From NCBI GenBank assembly GCA_944389135.1, contig CALXLG010000005.1, positions 1 to 64,000 of the forward strand: a stretch of DNA of 64,000 nucleotides, written 5' to 3'. The notes beneath the pieces are model-generated. The model worked only from the letters and a program-made list of their open reading frames with translations, was not told the DNA's origin and searched no databases. The position numbers and the translations under genes are program-made. This stretch comes from an uncultured Alphaproteobacteria bacterium. GTDB lineage: Bacteria; Pseudomonadota; Alphaproteobacteria; Rs-D84. Position 1 is the stretch's first letter, and each line of letters begins with the position of its first letter. Positions 36,162 through 45,345 of the stretch are shown in pieces.

Positions 36162-36218
36162 CCAAAGCGATATGATTTTTGTACGATTATAAAAAATGAA
36201 GATAAAGGAAGGACGAAT

Positions 36219-36728
36219 ATGAAAAAAGTTTTTTCATCGGCTATGTTTGCTTTGTTGTTTGTAATTATTACATTGCCTGTCGCAATGGCGGTTTGCCCTG
36301 TTTGTACAGTTGCTGTGGGTGCGGGGTTAGAAGGCGCAAGATTGCTGGGGGTTGATGATGTAATAACAGGAATTTGGGCAGGTGGTTTGACCTTGTCTTT
36401 GTTCTTTTGGACGGCGGGTTGGTTAAAAAAACGTGGTGTTAAAAGTGCTTTTTGGCAAATTGTTGTACCGTTCGTCTTTTATTATGGGTTGTTAGGGTTG
36501 GTTTATGCCCTGCCCGGTGTTACGTTTGGTGTTAATACACTGTGGGGAATAGATAAATTCTTGTTGGGTACAATTGTTGGTACTGTTGCCTTTTATTTGG
36601 GGGCGCGTTGGTATATTAAAATTAAAAGAAGCAATGGTGGACATGCAAAGTTCGCTTTTCAAAAAGTTGTTGTTCCATTATTCTTTTTGTTTATTGCTAC
36701 GGCTATATTCTGGTTAATTACAAAATAA
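36219..36728 (+). CDS. Membrane protein with N-terminal CPVC motif
   Basis: This encodes 169 residues. A signal-like first helix ends in AMAVCPVCTVAVGAGLEG; the CPVC pair would sit just outside the membrane. Four further membrane helices follow (about 48-62, 80-98, 112-130 and 145-166). I recall similar CPVCT-VAVGAG membrane proteins from unrelated uncultured bacteria, including candidate-phylum genomes, but no assigned function. A thiol-redox or metal role of the CPVC pair is conceivable. An AAGGAAGG site precedes the ATG. Confidence 0.75.
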   Translation: MKKVFSSAMFALLFVIITLPVAMAVCPVCTVAVGAGLEGARLLGVDDVITGIWAGGLTLSLFFWTAGWLKKRGVKSAFWQIVVPFVFYYGLLGLVYALPGVTFGVNTLWGIDKFLLGTIVGTVAFYLGARWYIKIKRSNGGHAKFAFQKVVVPLFFLFIATAIFWLITK

Positions 36729-36750
36729 TTTATAAAAAAGGATGTTGGTC

Positions 36751-37347
36751 ATGAAAAATACAAAAAATAAAAAAATGACTATGGAAGAAATGATAGAAAA
36801 AGTTGATGCATCTAAAAAAGTAAATCCGTTGGATTTGTCTTCTGACCAAGATTTGTCTATTGCGTTGATGAACTTAATTTCATTGGAAGAACATTTCTTT
36901 TTTAGTGGTGCAAAAACTCAGAAAACAGGTTTTTATGATTTGATAAACACTGTTCGTGATATGCGTAAAGAATTGATGGCAAGAATAGTAAAAAAATCAA
37001 CTGCTGAAAATGGCGAAGTATGGTGCATTTCTAAGCATTTGTTGGCTGCTTCTATGCGTGTTATGGAAGTTGGGACAAAGGCTTTGGGGGCTGGTAATAA
37101 AAAAGAAGCGTATGATTTATTTAATAAATCTTACGAGTTATATTCTTTGTTTTGGGGCATAAATATGGATTTAATTGACCTGACTGGTGTAAAAAAAGTT
37201 GCCCCGGATGTTTATGATAAATGTGTAATTGATAAAAAGGCGAAAAAATCCGCAAAAACGGATACCGAAGAATTAAGTCAATCAAAGTCTGCGGTTCGTC
37301 GTTTGGGTGATTGGGTAAAAAATGCAGTGAATTGTTGCATAGAATAA
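36751..37347 (+). CDS. Helical cytoplasmic protein, unknown function
   Basis: This encodes 198 residues from the ATG at 36751; AAGGA lies about 8 bp upstream of it, whereas an ATG at 36742 directly abuts that site and is less likely. The protein is largely alpha-helical with many Lys/Met, without signal peptide. A basic C-terminal tail (SAVRRLGDWVKNAVNCCIE) might be amphipathic and membrane-associated. It follows the CPVC membrane protein by 22 bp and is probably co-expressed with it. I recognise no family. Confidence 0.7.
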   Translation: MKNTKNKKMTMEEMIEKVDASKKVNPLDLSSDQDLSIALMNLISLEEHFFFSGAKTQKTGFYDLINTVRDMRKELMARIVKKSTAENGEVWCISKHLLAASMRVMEVGTKALGAGNKKEAYDLFNKSYELYSLFWGINMDLIDLTGVKKVAPDVYDKCVIDKKAKKSAKTDTEELSQSKSAVRRLGDWVKNAVNCCIE

Positions 37348-37407
37348 ATTTCACTATTGATTAAACATTATAAAAAGTGGTAAAATACGAAACAAGAGAG
37401 AAATAAT

Positions 37408-39882
37408 TTGGGCGTATATATTACTAATTTTTGTAAATTGTCGTTTGTAAGTGCCGCATTATGTCTTGTCGCTGGGCAGGTTTTTGCTGCGCAGGCGCCT
37501 AATCCGCGTTCTGGTGTTGTGGTTAATACAGAAACGGCAGTTAGTAGTGTTTCACCTCAACGTGCATCGGGACGTGATGTTGTTCAAGTAAATAACGTTG
37601 CAACAAATGCTACCAGTGCCAGAACAGCCACAACAGAACGTTCTAGTGCAACCGTATCTAGAAGTGCGACGTCACGTCCAAGCGTAACTGTTTCTAGAAG
37701 TGCTGCGGTTCCAACTTCTCAGAATGTTGTAAACAGCAGTCGTAGTGCAACAGTTGCACGTCAAGGTGTTGTTACTTCTAATTCTGGTGCTACGGCATCA
37801 AGGGCTGCGACATCGCGTGCGGCGTCTTCTAATGTTGTGCGTAGTGCGACTTCACATAGTGCGACAAGTACTGCTAGGGCGGCGTCAAATCTTTCTGTTG
37901 TTGGCGCGTCTCGTTCTAGTATGGCGCGTGCAACGGCTGTTTTTGACGATATTTCAAAAATTGGTGGTGGGTATGCAACTTGCCGTGAAGCGTATGCAAC
38001 ATGTATGGATCAATTGTGTGCAAATGCAAATGATACATATCGTCGTTGTTTCTGTAGTTCAAAATTTACAGAATTTCGTGATATAGAAGAAGGTTTAGAC
38101 CAGGCTTTACAATTGTTGGCGCAATTTGAAGATAATAATTTGAATGCTGTTGATAAAACTGCAGAAGAAGTCAATGCTATGTACTCTGCAACAGAAGGTG
38201 AAATGGCAATTAAAAATGATACCAGTGGTGCTGCAGCAATGTTGTCTGAAATTGGTGATATATTATCTGGGAAGAAAAAAAATGAAACAACAATTACTGG
38301 GTTGATAGACGTTGATTTTACATCTGACTTAGACGATATTTGGGGGAATTCTGGGTCTTCTATTTTTGGTGGGGGATCTGGTGTTGATTTAGCGTCATTA
38401 GAAGGTCAAGAACTTTATACCGAGGCGCAAAAACAATGCTTACAGTTAATTACAGATTCTTGCGAAAATGATGCAGTGTTAAACATGGCAAAAAGTGCCT
38501 ATAGCATATTAATTACCCAAGATTGTAATGCGTATGAAAAAAAGATAAATGCGCAAAAAGAAAGCGTTGAACAAACAGTTCGTACTGCGGAAAAATATTT
38601 GCGTGAAGCACGATTGGAAGAATATCGCTCTCATAATTCTGCGGATGTTAACGAGTGTATAGAAAAAGTAAAAACAGCGATAACAGCTGATGTTGCATGT
38701 GGACCAAATTATAATAAGTGTTTGGACTATACGGGGGCATATGTAAATCAAAGTACAGGCGAACCTATATATTCCCCAAGGTTGTTTGAATTACAGAATT
38801 TAATTACTTTGGATGGCGCTGGTGGAAATGGTGATGTTCTAGGGCAAAATGCTGATTTTAACTCATTTTTAGATTCCAGACGTATGTTTGCAGAGACTGC
38901 ATTGGATACATGCCGTGATAATGCAGAAATTGTTTGGGAAGAATTTAAGCGTCAAGCAATAATAGAAATTTCACAAGCACAAGATGAAAAGATAGAAGAA
39001 GTAAAGATGTCTTGTGTAAACACAATGGCAGAGTGTTATGATACGCAAACAGGGGCACTGCAAAGTTTTGATAATACAACGTCCCAATATTCTGGGGCAC
39101 TAAGTGCAACGGCTGCCAGAGATATGTGCGCAGATAAGGTTATTGCGTGTGCTTCTTTATATGGTGATACCCAGAGGTGTGAATTTGATGGAAACGGTAA
39201 GTTAATAAGTGGAAATACTACTATTGGTGCAGGTGATTCTTGTGGTTTGACAGCACTATTAGCGTTTGTTGAAACAGTTGATAATGTCCGTATTGCAGAG
39301 GGTTGTTCAACTGCGATTGAAAGCTATGTTACAAATTTATGTACGCCTTCAACAGGTGACGAAGATTATCCTTGGTTGTGCAGAACAAAAGATTTGGGAG
39401 ATAGCGTTGAAGACGCAAATGAAAGTTCGACACTTGAAGCTTCTTTGGCAGCAAATATTAAACAATTTGCTATTAGTAATTGTACAACATCTGATTCTTG
39501 GGATGATGTGCCGGAGGAAGCGCAAATCGGTGCAGAAAGAATATTGCAAAATATCGCGGAAGCTTTAGATGCCGTAATGGGTGAAAAATGTGAAGAATAT
39601 GAAGGTGTATGGTTAGATGCGGGTACGGTAACAGGGGCTTCGCGTGTTAGTGCTTTTTATCAAGATGTTTATGGTGGTGAGACAATAGAAACGTATGGAA
39701 TTTGTGTTGAAGATTCTGTAAGAATAAGTTGTGAGAATTATAATTCTTCTGTTGGAGAAGCGGTCGCTACTTATGATATTACAAATGACGAGTGCACGTT
39801 TACGGATGATTGGTTTAAAAACAAGTGTGAAGAAGTATTAGGCGGGTATTATGAAAATTCTGTATGTTATTTTGCAGAATAA
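37408..39882 (+). CDS. Large exported protein with Ser/Ala/Arg-rich stalk
   Basis: This encodes 824 residues, starting with TTG after AAGAGAG. A signal peptide (FVSAALCLVAGQVFAAQ) is followed by a low-complexity region (about 40-175) made of Ser/Thr/Ala/Arg/Val, with recurring SRSATS/SRAATS units, likely an extended stalk. The C-terminal 640 residues are acidic and mostly helical, with about 30 cysteines in spaced pairs (CREAYATCMDQLC, CFCSSKF, CGPNYNKCLDY, CVNTMAECYD). It is followed by another exported protein after 22 bp. No known family is recognised; a structural envelope or surface role is plausible. Confidence 0.75.
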   Translation: MGVYITNFCKLSFVSAALCLVAGQVFAAQAPNPRSGVVVNTETAVSSVSPQRASGRDVVQVNNVATNATSARTATTERSSATVSRSATSRPSVTVSRSAAVPTSQNVVNSSRSATVARQGVVTSNSGATASRAATSRAASSNVVRSATSHSATSTARAASNLSVVGASRSSMARATAVFDDISKIGGGYATCREAYATCMDQLCANANDTYRRCFCSSKFTEFRDIEEGLDQALQLLAQFEDNNLNAVDKTAEEVNAMYSATEGEMAIKNDTSGAAAMLSEIGDILSGKKKNETTITGLIDVDFTSDLDDIWGNSGSSIFGGGSGVDLASLEGQELYTEAQKQCLQLITDSCENDAVLNMAKSAYSILITQDCNAYEKKINAQKESVEQTVRTAEKYLREARLEEYRSHNSADVNECIEKVKTAITADVACGPNYNKCLDYTGAYVNQSTGEPIYSPRLFELQNLITLDGAGGNGDVLGQNADFNSFLDSRRMFAETALDTCRDNAEIVWEEFKRQAIIEISQAQDEKIEEVKMSCVNTMAECYDTQTGALQSFDNTTSQYSGALSATAARDMCADKVIACASLYGDTQRCEFDGNGKLISGNTTIGAGDSCGLTALLAFVETVDNVRIAEGCSTAIESYVTNLCTPSTGDEDYPWLCRTKDLGDSVEDANESSTLEASLAANIKQFAISNCTTSDSWDDVPEEAQIGAERILQNIAEALDAVMGEKCEEYEGVWLDAGTVTGASRVSAFYQDVYGGETIETYGICVEDSVRISCENYNSSVGEAVATYDITNDECTFTDDWFKNKCEEVLGGYYENSVCYFAE

Positions 39883-39904
39883 AAAATGTTAAATAAGGTA
39901 AAAA

Positions 39905-41356
39905 ATGAAAATGTTGTTAATACGAAATATTTCTTTATTGTTTGTTTTAACAGTATTCACATTTGACGTGTTTGCTGGTGGTATAAATAATAATGATATG
40001 AAAAAAAATTGGGGTAATGCCCAAATGTCTTATTGTCAAGCATCAAACCCTGGTAATGCCGTAATAGGAAACAAAAAAGATGTTTGCACCGGAAATAATA
40101 ATTCTGCGTGTTTATTAGGCGATGATTACGGAATGTTGATGTTAATTGCGCGTGATGTTAACGCAAATGGCGCTAAATTTTGTGTAACAACTGTTTATGG
40201 GGACCGCGAAAAAAGGAAAACTGCTTGGACAATATATGCAGAACCGGCACAAGGGACAAAATGTTTTTGGTTGTGTAAGTCTGGATATAGTGGTGACGGC
40301 TGTAGCAGTACAACGCCCAGTGGTTGTGATACAACACCCTTGCAAAGAAGTGATTTTGATAAATATTCTATATCTCGTGATATAGGTGTTGAAGGTGGTA
40401 TTTATATGTTCCATTGGGACGAAAATGATGACTGTGACCTTAATTCAAATCATGAACACGATATGGTTTTAGCTATATCCAATTGGTTGCCCAGTGGTCA
40501 TGGCGCTAAGGCTCGTTCTTTCGTTATCAGTAGCAGACGTGGTGAATGGAAAGAGCCAATTGCATGGCCACAAGTTTGGGGCGTAGGAGAAGAAACTTTA
40601 TTATGTAAGAACGGTTATCGTGCAAACGCGGCCGGAACAGATTGTGAAGAAATTGATGCAAATGAATGCGCAAGAACGCAAATGTGTTCGGGTTGGTCTG
40701 GAAGTGCATTTGATGCTGGAACAATGTTAATGGAATATAATAGTAGTTGTACAAACGATGCGGGTACAAAAGGTGGGTATATATATAAATGTAAAGGTGT
40801 TGGGCAAGCTTTTGCTTCAGCAACTGACAGAACTTGTGTAGCATGTAACGCGAATTTACGTGGTGGCCCTTCGCCTGACGATGGAACTTGTATCAAATGC
40901 GATTTAGGTAAGATATATGATGAGAATGCAAGTTCTTCTGGTTATTGTAAGGCCACAGTAGCGCTGTCAAAAACAGATTTGCAATATGGATTAGGAAAAA
41001 CAAAAGATTCCGTAAAAGACATAAAAAAGCAATGTTGGACAATCATAAATCCAGATGAATATAAAGAGTGCGTTACAGGAAGTAGTTTAGATAGTAATAC
41101 CAGAAGTATATTGAACTCTATTATGGAAAAATCTGGATTTGGTACCCCAAAACAAATTATTACGGATGTACCGCCTGTTTCTGAAATGTTAAAAACAGTT
41201 AATAGTTCAGGTGGTGCAGGTCAATTTCAGACGGTAAATTTGGGTACAAGTACGACTGGTTCAACACCACAAATTACAACCGGTGCGAATACAGGGAATT
41301 TAAATCAAACAACAACTTCTACTTTGATTACGGCGCCGCATATGTTCCAAATGTAG
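39905..41356 (+). CDS. Exported Cys-rich protein with EGF-like segments
   Basis: This encodes 483 residues. The signal peptide ends near residue 24 (FDVFAG). There are several short Cys-rich elements: CFWLCKSGYSGDGCSS (EGF-like, about 118-133), CKNGYRANAAGTDCEE and CVACNANLRGG...CIKCDLGK. A Thr/Ser/Gly-rich tail (last 70 residues) ends in APHMFQM. Motifs such as CKNGYxxxxxxxDC resemble those in the giant Cys-rich protein (23806) and the protein at 3882. It shares a transcript with the 824-residue protein. Function is unknown; a surface location is likely. Confidence 0.75.
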   Translation: MKMLLIRNISLLFVLTVFTFDVFAGGINNNDMKKNWGNAQMSYCQASNPGNAVIGNKKDVCTGNNNSACLLGDDYGMLMLIARDVNANGAKFCVTTVYGDREKRKTAWTIYAEPAQGTKCFWLCKSGYSGDGCSSTTPSGCDTTPLQRSDFDKYSISRDIGVEGGIYMFHWDENDDCDLNSNHEHDMVLAISNWLPSGHGAKARSFVISSRRGEWKEPIAWPQVWGVGEETLLCKNGYRANAAGTDCEEIDANECARTQMCSGWSGSAFDAGTMLMEYNSSCTNDAGTKGGYIYKCKGVGQAFASATDRTCVACNANLRGGPSPDDGTCIKCDLGKIYDENASSSGYCKATVALSKTDLQYGLGKTKDSVKDIKKQCWTIINPDEYKECVTGSSLDSNTRSILNSIMEKSGFGTPKQIITDVPPVSEMLKTVNSSGGAGQFQTVNLGTSTTGSTPQITTGANTGNLNQTTTSTLITAPHMFQM

Positions 41357-41374
41357 CCGATTTTATAGTAAACT

Positions 41375-41404
41375 AAACCGCCTTTTTTAGGCGGTTTTTT
41401 TTTG
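41375..41404. terminator. Bidirectional hairpin terminator
   Basis: AAACCGCCT/AGGCGGTTT stem followed by a T-run, between convergent genes. Confidence 0.85.
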
Positions 41405-41417
41405 ATTGTTGATATTT

Positions 41418-41828
41418 TTATACACCATTTAGACTTTTTAACATCTTCATTACCATTTTTCGCTGGTCGTCATTAGGTAAACGCCAATATAAATTTATTA
41501 ATTGTAATGATTCATTTTTAGCCAAAGGATCGTCTGATTTCTGTTCTGATGCACGAGTAATCTTACCAGATTTCGTCGGTTCAGGCATATTCCCAGGCAA
41601 TCCCAAAAAGAAAAATGATACGGGCGTTTCCAAGGCCGTGCTTAATTCAAATAGACGTGACGCAGAAATGCGGTTCCCTGCACTTTCGTATTTTTGAATT
41701 TGCTGAAATGTTACACCGCAAATTTTTGCCAAATCTTTTTGTGATAACCCCATCATTAAACGACGTAATTGAACACGTTGCCCAATATGTTCGTCTATTG
41801 CTGTTGGAGTAAATGATTTTCCTCTCAT
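41418..41828 (-). CDS. XRE-family helix-turn-helix regulator
   Basis: This encodes 136 residues. An N-terminal lambda-repressor-like HTH (about 15-70: RVQLRRLMMGLSQKDLAKIC, then FQQIQKYESAGNRIS) is followed by a linker and a short helical C-terminal domain (LINLYWRLPNDDQRKMVMKML). This architecture is common for chromosomal alphaproteobacterial XRE regulators. No toxin, phage or restriction gene is adjacent, so an antitoxin or repressor role is not supported. It is divergent from gpmI. Confidence 0.88.
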   Translation of the reverse strand: MRGKSFTPTAIDEHIGQRVQLRRLMMGLSQKDLAKICGVTFQQIQKYESAGNRISASRLFELSTALETPVSFFFLGLPGNMPEPTKSGKITRASEQKSDDPLAKNESLQLINLYWRLPNDDQRKMVMKMLKSLNGV

Positions 41829-41971
41829 TTTGTCTTATCTCTCTATTTATGGATATTTTACGAAATACTTCCTATATACATAAATAATTTATACAATTTT
41901 TCTTTTTGTTTTGCAATCAAAAAAGCCTTATGATAACCTTTTGCTGATTGATAAGATTTTTAGGGGGAAAT

Positions 41972-43444
41972 ATGAAGAAACCTTTGCTTTTATGTATTAT
42001 GGATGGGGTCGGTATTAATAATAATGTCAAACATAACGCTGTTGCAGAGGCAAAAATGCCTTTCTTTAACGGCTTGTTGGAAAAATATCCACACTCAATA
42101 CTGGACGCAAGCGGTAATGCTGTGGGGTTGCCTGATGGTATAATGGGAAATTCAGAGGTAGGTCATATCACAATCGGTTCTGGTCGTGTCGTTAACCAGT
42201 TCCTACGTCGTTTTCAGCTGGAAAATTGGCATAAAAATCAACCTTTACAAGATTTTATTGCGTCTGTAAAGCAAGATAATGGTATCGTTCATATTGCCGG
42301 CTTAATGTCAGATGGGCGTGTTCATGCCGATGTTAACGATATGATGCTGATTGCAAAACATATTTTACAGTCAGGGTTAAAGTTATGCATACACTTCATC
42401 GCAGACGGTCGTGATACTTTGCCTAAATCTGCTCAAAAATATATCGATGTAATCAAAGATACCCTAAAAGAATATATGGCATCAGGTCAGGCGTTTTTTG
42501 GTACTTTGTCAGGTCGTTATTATGCAATGGATAGAAATCAGAATATGGACCGCACAGAGCTTGCTTTTAACGCAATTGCAAACGCAACGGCAGAATTTAC
42601 TGCACCAACAATAGAAGAGGCTTTGCAAGAAGCTTATGAACGCGGTGAAACGGACGAATTTATTAAACCGACTGTAATAAGCGGTGATGTGTCAATTTCT
42701 GAAAAAGATGGATTCTTGTTCGGTAATTATCGCAGTGACAGAGCACGTCAAATAGTTAGAGAAATCTTAAAAACAAACGCGCATATCTTATGCTTTTCGC
42801 AATATGGAGAAGGGTTAAACGAATTATGCCCTGCTCTTTTACCTGATGTAGCAGTCCGAAATACTTTAGGCGATGTCCTAGAAAAAAATGGTTTATCACA
42901 ATTGCGTATTGCAGAAACTGAAAAGTACAATCATGTGACGTATTTCTTTGATGCGGAAAGAAATATAGACTTCCGTGGGGAAAAGAAAATTTTAATAGAT
43001 TCTCCGTCTGTGGCAACGTTTGACTTGAAACCAGAAATGTCAGCCAAGGAAATAACTGATGCGCTTTTACCAGAATTGTCAAAGTTTGACGTGGTTATAT
43101 TGAATTATGCTAATGGTGATATGGTTGGTCATACAGGAAATGAAACAGCTGCAATTAAGGCAATGGAATTTTTAGACAATCAATTATCAAGATTGGTTCC
43201 TGCTGTATTAGAAATGGGTGGTTGTGTCCTTATCACTGCAGACCATGGTAATGCGGAAAAAATGTGGGACGATAAAAATGATGTCCCATGGACTGCTCAT
43301 ACCACAAATCCGGTTAATTTTATAGTTGTATCTGATGAGTTTAATTCAGTAAAAAATGGCGGTTTGGCAGATATAGCACCAACTATGCTTAAAATTCTGG
43401 GAATAGATAAACCAGAAGATATGACGGGCGAAAGCTTGGTTTAG
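41972..43444 (+). CDS. gpmI: 2,3-bisphosphoglycerate-independent phosphoglycerate mutase
   Basis: This encodes 490 residues from the ATG at 41972, which follows AGGGGG at good spacing; the frame extends upstream without a usable start. It interconverts 3- and 2-phosphoglycerate in glycolysis using two Mn ions. Landmarks are LLCIMDGVGINN (first metal Asp), the phospho-serine motif MGNSEVGHITIGSGR (about 60-74), DGRDTLPKSA, and the late metal site TADHGNAEKM...HTTNPV. The 23 residues separating metal ligands are normal. Confidence 0.96.
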   Translation: MKKPLLLCIMDGVGINNNVKHNAVAEAKMPFFNGLLEKYPHSILDASGNAVGLPDGIMGNSEVGHITIGSGRVVNQFLRRFQLENWHKNQPLQDFIASVKQDNGIVHIAGLMSDGRVHADVNDMMLIAKHILQSGLKLCIHFIADGRDTLPKSAQKYIDVIKDTLKEYMASGQAFFGTLSGRYYAMDRNQNMDRTELAFNAIANATAEFTAPTIEEALQEAYERGETDEFIKPTVISGDVSISEKDGFLFGNYRSDRARQIVREILKTNAHILCFSQYGEGLNELCPALLPDVAVRNTLGDVLEKNGLSQLRIAETEKYNHVTYFFDAERNIDFRGEKKILIDSPSVATFDLKPEMSAKEITDALLPELSKFDVVILNYANGDMVGHTGNETAAIKAMEFLDNQLSRLVPAVLEMGGCVLITADHGNAEKMWDDKNDVPWTAHTTNPVNFIVVSDEFNSVKNGGLADIAPTMLKILGIDKPEDMTGESLV

Positions 43445-43450
43445 TAATAG

Positions 43451-43473
43451 AAACGGCGTCTTATTCGCCGTTT
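43451..43473. terminator. Hairpin terminator gpmI/tadA
   Basis: AAACGGCG/CGCCGTTT stem with a 7-nt loop between convergent genes. Confidence 0.75.
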
Positions 43474-43919
43474 TTATTTTTGCGAAGTTCTTGAAAGAAA
43501 GCTTTTAGTAATTTTGCAGATTCTTTTTCATATTCTTGTAAATAGTGTATTGCAGGTTTCCACAGATGTTTATCGTTGTCGTATATATTTGCATTATTAA
43601 GTATAGCCCCGCCCTTGATATCTTGGGCAGCAAAATAAACGTTTTTTATGCGGGCAAAACTTATCGCCGTTGCACACATTGCGCAGGGTTCCAAAGATAC
43701 ATAAATATCACAACCATCTAGAAACTTTGTTCCAAGTTTTTTACATGCTTTATTAATCGCTATAATTTCTGCGTGTAGAGTTGGGTTTTTCTTTTGTTGA
43801 ACTTGGTTTTCACCACGTGCTATTATCTTTCCGTCTTTAACAATTACTGCGCCAATAGGAACATCTCCGTGAGATTTGGCGCGAATTGCTAAATTTAAGG
43901 CTTGCTTCATAAATGACAT
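43461..43919 (-). CDS. tadA: tRNA adenosine(34) deaminase TadA
   Basis: This encodes 152 residues from the ATG at 43919 (MSFMKQALNLA); a GTG three codons upstream is possible. It deaminates A34 to inosine in tRNA-Arg(ACG). The zinc site is complete: His in NPTLHAEIIAIN (HAE with proton-shuttle Glu, about 51-53) and the cysteines in LEPCAMCATAI (about 81-84). The N-terminal GDVPIGAVIVKDG block is typical. It diverges from rsmD with start codons 17 bp or less apart, so their promoters must overlap. Confidence 0.93.
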   Translation of the reverse strand: MSFMKQALNLAIRAKSHGDVPIGAVIVKDGKIIARGENQVQQKKNPTLHAEIIAINKACKKLGTKFLDGCDIYVSLEPCAMCATAISFARIKNVYFAAQDIKGGAILNNANIYDNDKHLWKPAIHYLQEYEKESAKLLKAFFQELRKNKNGE

Positions 43920-43936
43920 AGTATACACTTTATAAT

Positions 43937-44500
43937 ATGAATTCTAAATTGCAAATCATTTCAGGAAAATTTCGTGGGCGTAAATTAAGGCTTTCTGATG
44001 ATGCGCGTCCTACTCAGAATCGTGCAAGAGAGGCGTTGTTTAATATGCTAAGTTCGGGTATTTTAGAACCAGATAAAAAGTATTGCGCTTGGGATGCTTT
44101 TGCCGGCAGTGGTGCATTAGGTATAGAATTTTTATCTAGATATGTTAATTCGGAAGTTGTATTTACTGATATTTCTGATATATCTATTAACGCTATAAAG
44201 AAAAACTTGGCTGATTTGGGCGTTGAAAACGTCGCAACCGTTAAAAAAGGCGATGCATTAGAGCTGGTTTCAAAATACTTACAAGAAATAGATGTTGTTT
44301 TTCTGGACCCACCTTATGACAATTCTTACTTGGGGAAAGTTTTTTTAGAAAAAACAGAAAAAATCGGAAAAGTTGGAATATTGGTTGTCTGGGAACAAGA
44401 AGCAAGTAATTTTGTTTTGCCGTCTGAAAAATGGGTGATTCTGCGAGATAAAACCTATGGACGTGCCAGATTTTTAATAATTCAATTAAAAGACAAATAA
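43937..44500 (+). CDS. rsmD: 16S rRNA (guanine-966-N2)-methyltransferase RsmD
   Basis: This encodes 187 residues. The N-terminal block ISGKFRGRKLRL...RPTQNRAREALFNML is diagnostic, with SAM motif I AFAGSGALGIEFLSR and the catalytic DPPY in DVVFLDPPYDN (about 122-132). It modifies G966 in helix 31 of 16S rRNA. No Shine-Dalgarno is present; TATACA ends 9 bp before the ATG, so the mRNA leader may be only a few bases long. Confidence 0.95.
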   Translation: MNSKLQIISGKFRGRKLRLSDDARPTQNRAREALFNMLSSGILEPDKKYCAWDAFAGSGALGIEFLSRYVNSEVVFTDISDISINAIKKNLADLGVENVATVKKGDALELVSKYLQEIDVVFLDPPYDNSYLGKVFLEKTEKIGKVGILVVWEQEASNFVLPSEKWVILRDKTYGRARFLIIQLKDK

Positions 44501-44597
44501 AAACCTTGATTTTTCAATCTTTTTGATAAATAATATGCCCCGCACGGCACCCTTGGAGGTCGTGTAAAATAACTATAGTTTATAAAAAGGACAAAAA

Positions 44598-45215
44598 ATG
44601 GCTATCAATTTAAAAGCAGAAATCCGCAATGTTGCTGGCAAGGGGGCCGCACGTAGCGTTCGTAATAATAAAAACATCCCAGCTGTTATTTACGGTGAAA
44701 AGAAAGCCCCAGTTGCAATTGAATTAAATGGGCGTGATTTTGAAATGTTAATAAAAACACCTGGTTTGCGTACAAAATTGTTCCAGATTGAAACACCAAA
44801 TGGTACAGAAGATGCAATGTTAATGGATATTCAATATCATCCTGTGTCTGATGCTGCTATTCACGCTGATTTTAAGCGTATTGATGTAAAAAGCCCAGTT
44901 AACGTTAGTGTTCCTGTAGAAGTTATAAATATGGAAACATCAAAAGGCTTGAAACTTGGCGGTGTGTTAAACTTTGCTGTTCGTAAGGTTGCTTTGCGCG
45001 GTTTGATTCACAATATTCCAGAAAAAATCACTATTGATTTATCAAATTTAACAATTGGTGATTCCGTCCATGGAACAGATTTGGTATTGCCAGAAGGTGT
45101 TGAATTAGGTTTGCACCAAGCAGAATTAGCTTTTGCTACAATTGGTGGTAAAATGCCTGATGAAGAAGCTGCAAAAGCTGCCGCGGCACCTGCTGCAGAA
45201 ACTGCTAAAAAATAA
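44598..45215 (+). CDS. rplY: 50S ribosomal protein L25/CTC form
   Basis: This encodes 205 residues, the long CTC-type L25 with an extra C-terminal beta domain. Landmarks are GKGAARSVRNNKNIPAVIYG, LMDIQYHPVSDAAIHADF and the LRGLIHNIPEKITIDLS block. It binds 5S rRNA. The C-terminal tail is Ala/Glu/Lys-rich. AAAAGGAC lies upstream of the ATG. The leader (44540-44566) contains a weak CACG/CGTG hairpin around an AGGAGG-like stretch, which I would not over-interpret. Confidence 0.95.
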   Translation: MAINLKAEIRNVAGKGAARSVRNNKNIPAVIYGEKKAPVAIELNGRDFEMLIKTPGLRTKLFQIETPNGTEDAMLMDIQYHPVSDAAIHADFKRIDVKSPVNVSVPVEVINMETSKGLKLGGVLNFAVRKVALRGLIHNIPEKITIDLSNLTIGDSVHGTDLVLPEGVELGLHQAELAFATIGGKMPDEEAAKAAAAPAAETAKK

Positions 45216-45228
45216 TTTTTTAATAAAA

Positions 45229-45260
45229 GAAAAAAGTGCCGAAATGTCGGCACTTTTTTT
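45229..45260 (+). terminator. rplY terminator
   Basis: AAAAAAGTGCCGA/TCGGCACTTTTTTT inverted repeat. Confidence 0.85.
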
Positions 45261-45281
45261 ATGTTATTTTTTTCCTGTGGT

Positions 45282-45310
45282 CTTGAAATAAGTTTTATTG
45301 TTCACTATAT
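45282..45310 (+). promoter_or_regulatory. Candidate heat-shock (RpoH) promoter of dnaK
   Basis: CTTGAAAT and CACTATAT, 36 bp before dnaK, resemble the alphaproteobacterial sigma-32 consensus (CTTG, 17-18 bp, CYTATnT), with slightly long spacing. Confidence 0.5.
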
Positions 45311-45345
45311 GGTATCTTAGTAAAAGATTTTGAAGGAGTGAACAA

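Noticed and set aside
41418-41828. Antitoxin or phage repressor
   Set aside because: The HTH protein has no toxin, integrase or phage genes nearby; a chromosomal XRE regulator is the simpler reading.
44540-44566. Regulatory hairpin before rplY
   Set aside because: Only a 4-5 bp stem; too weak to support without comparative data.
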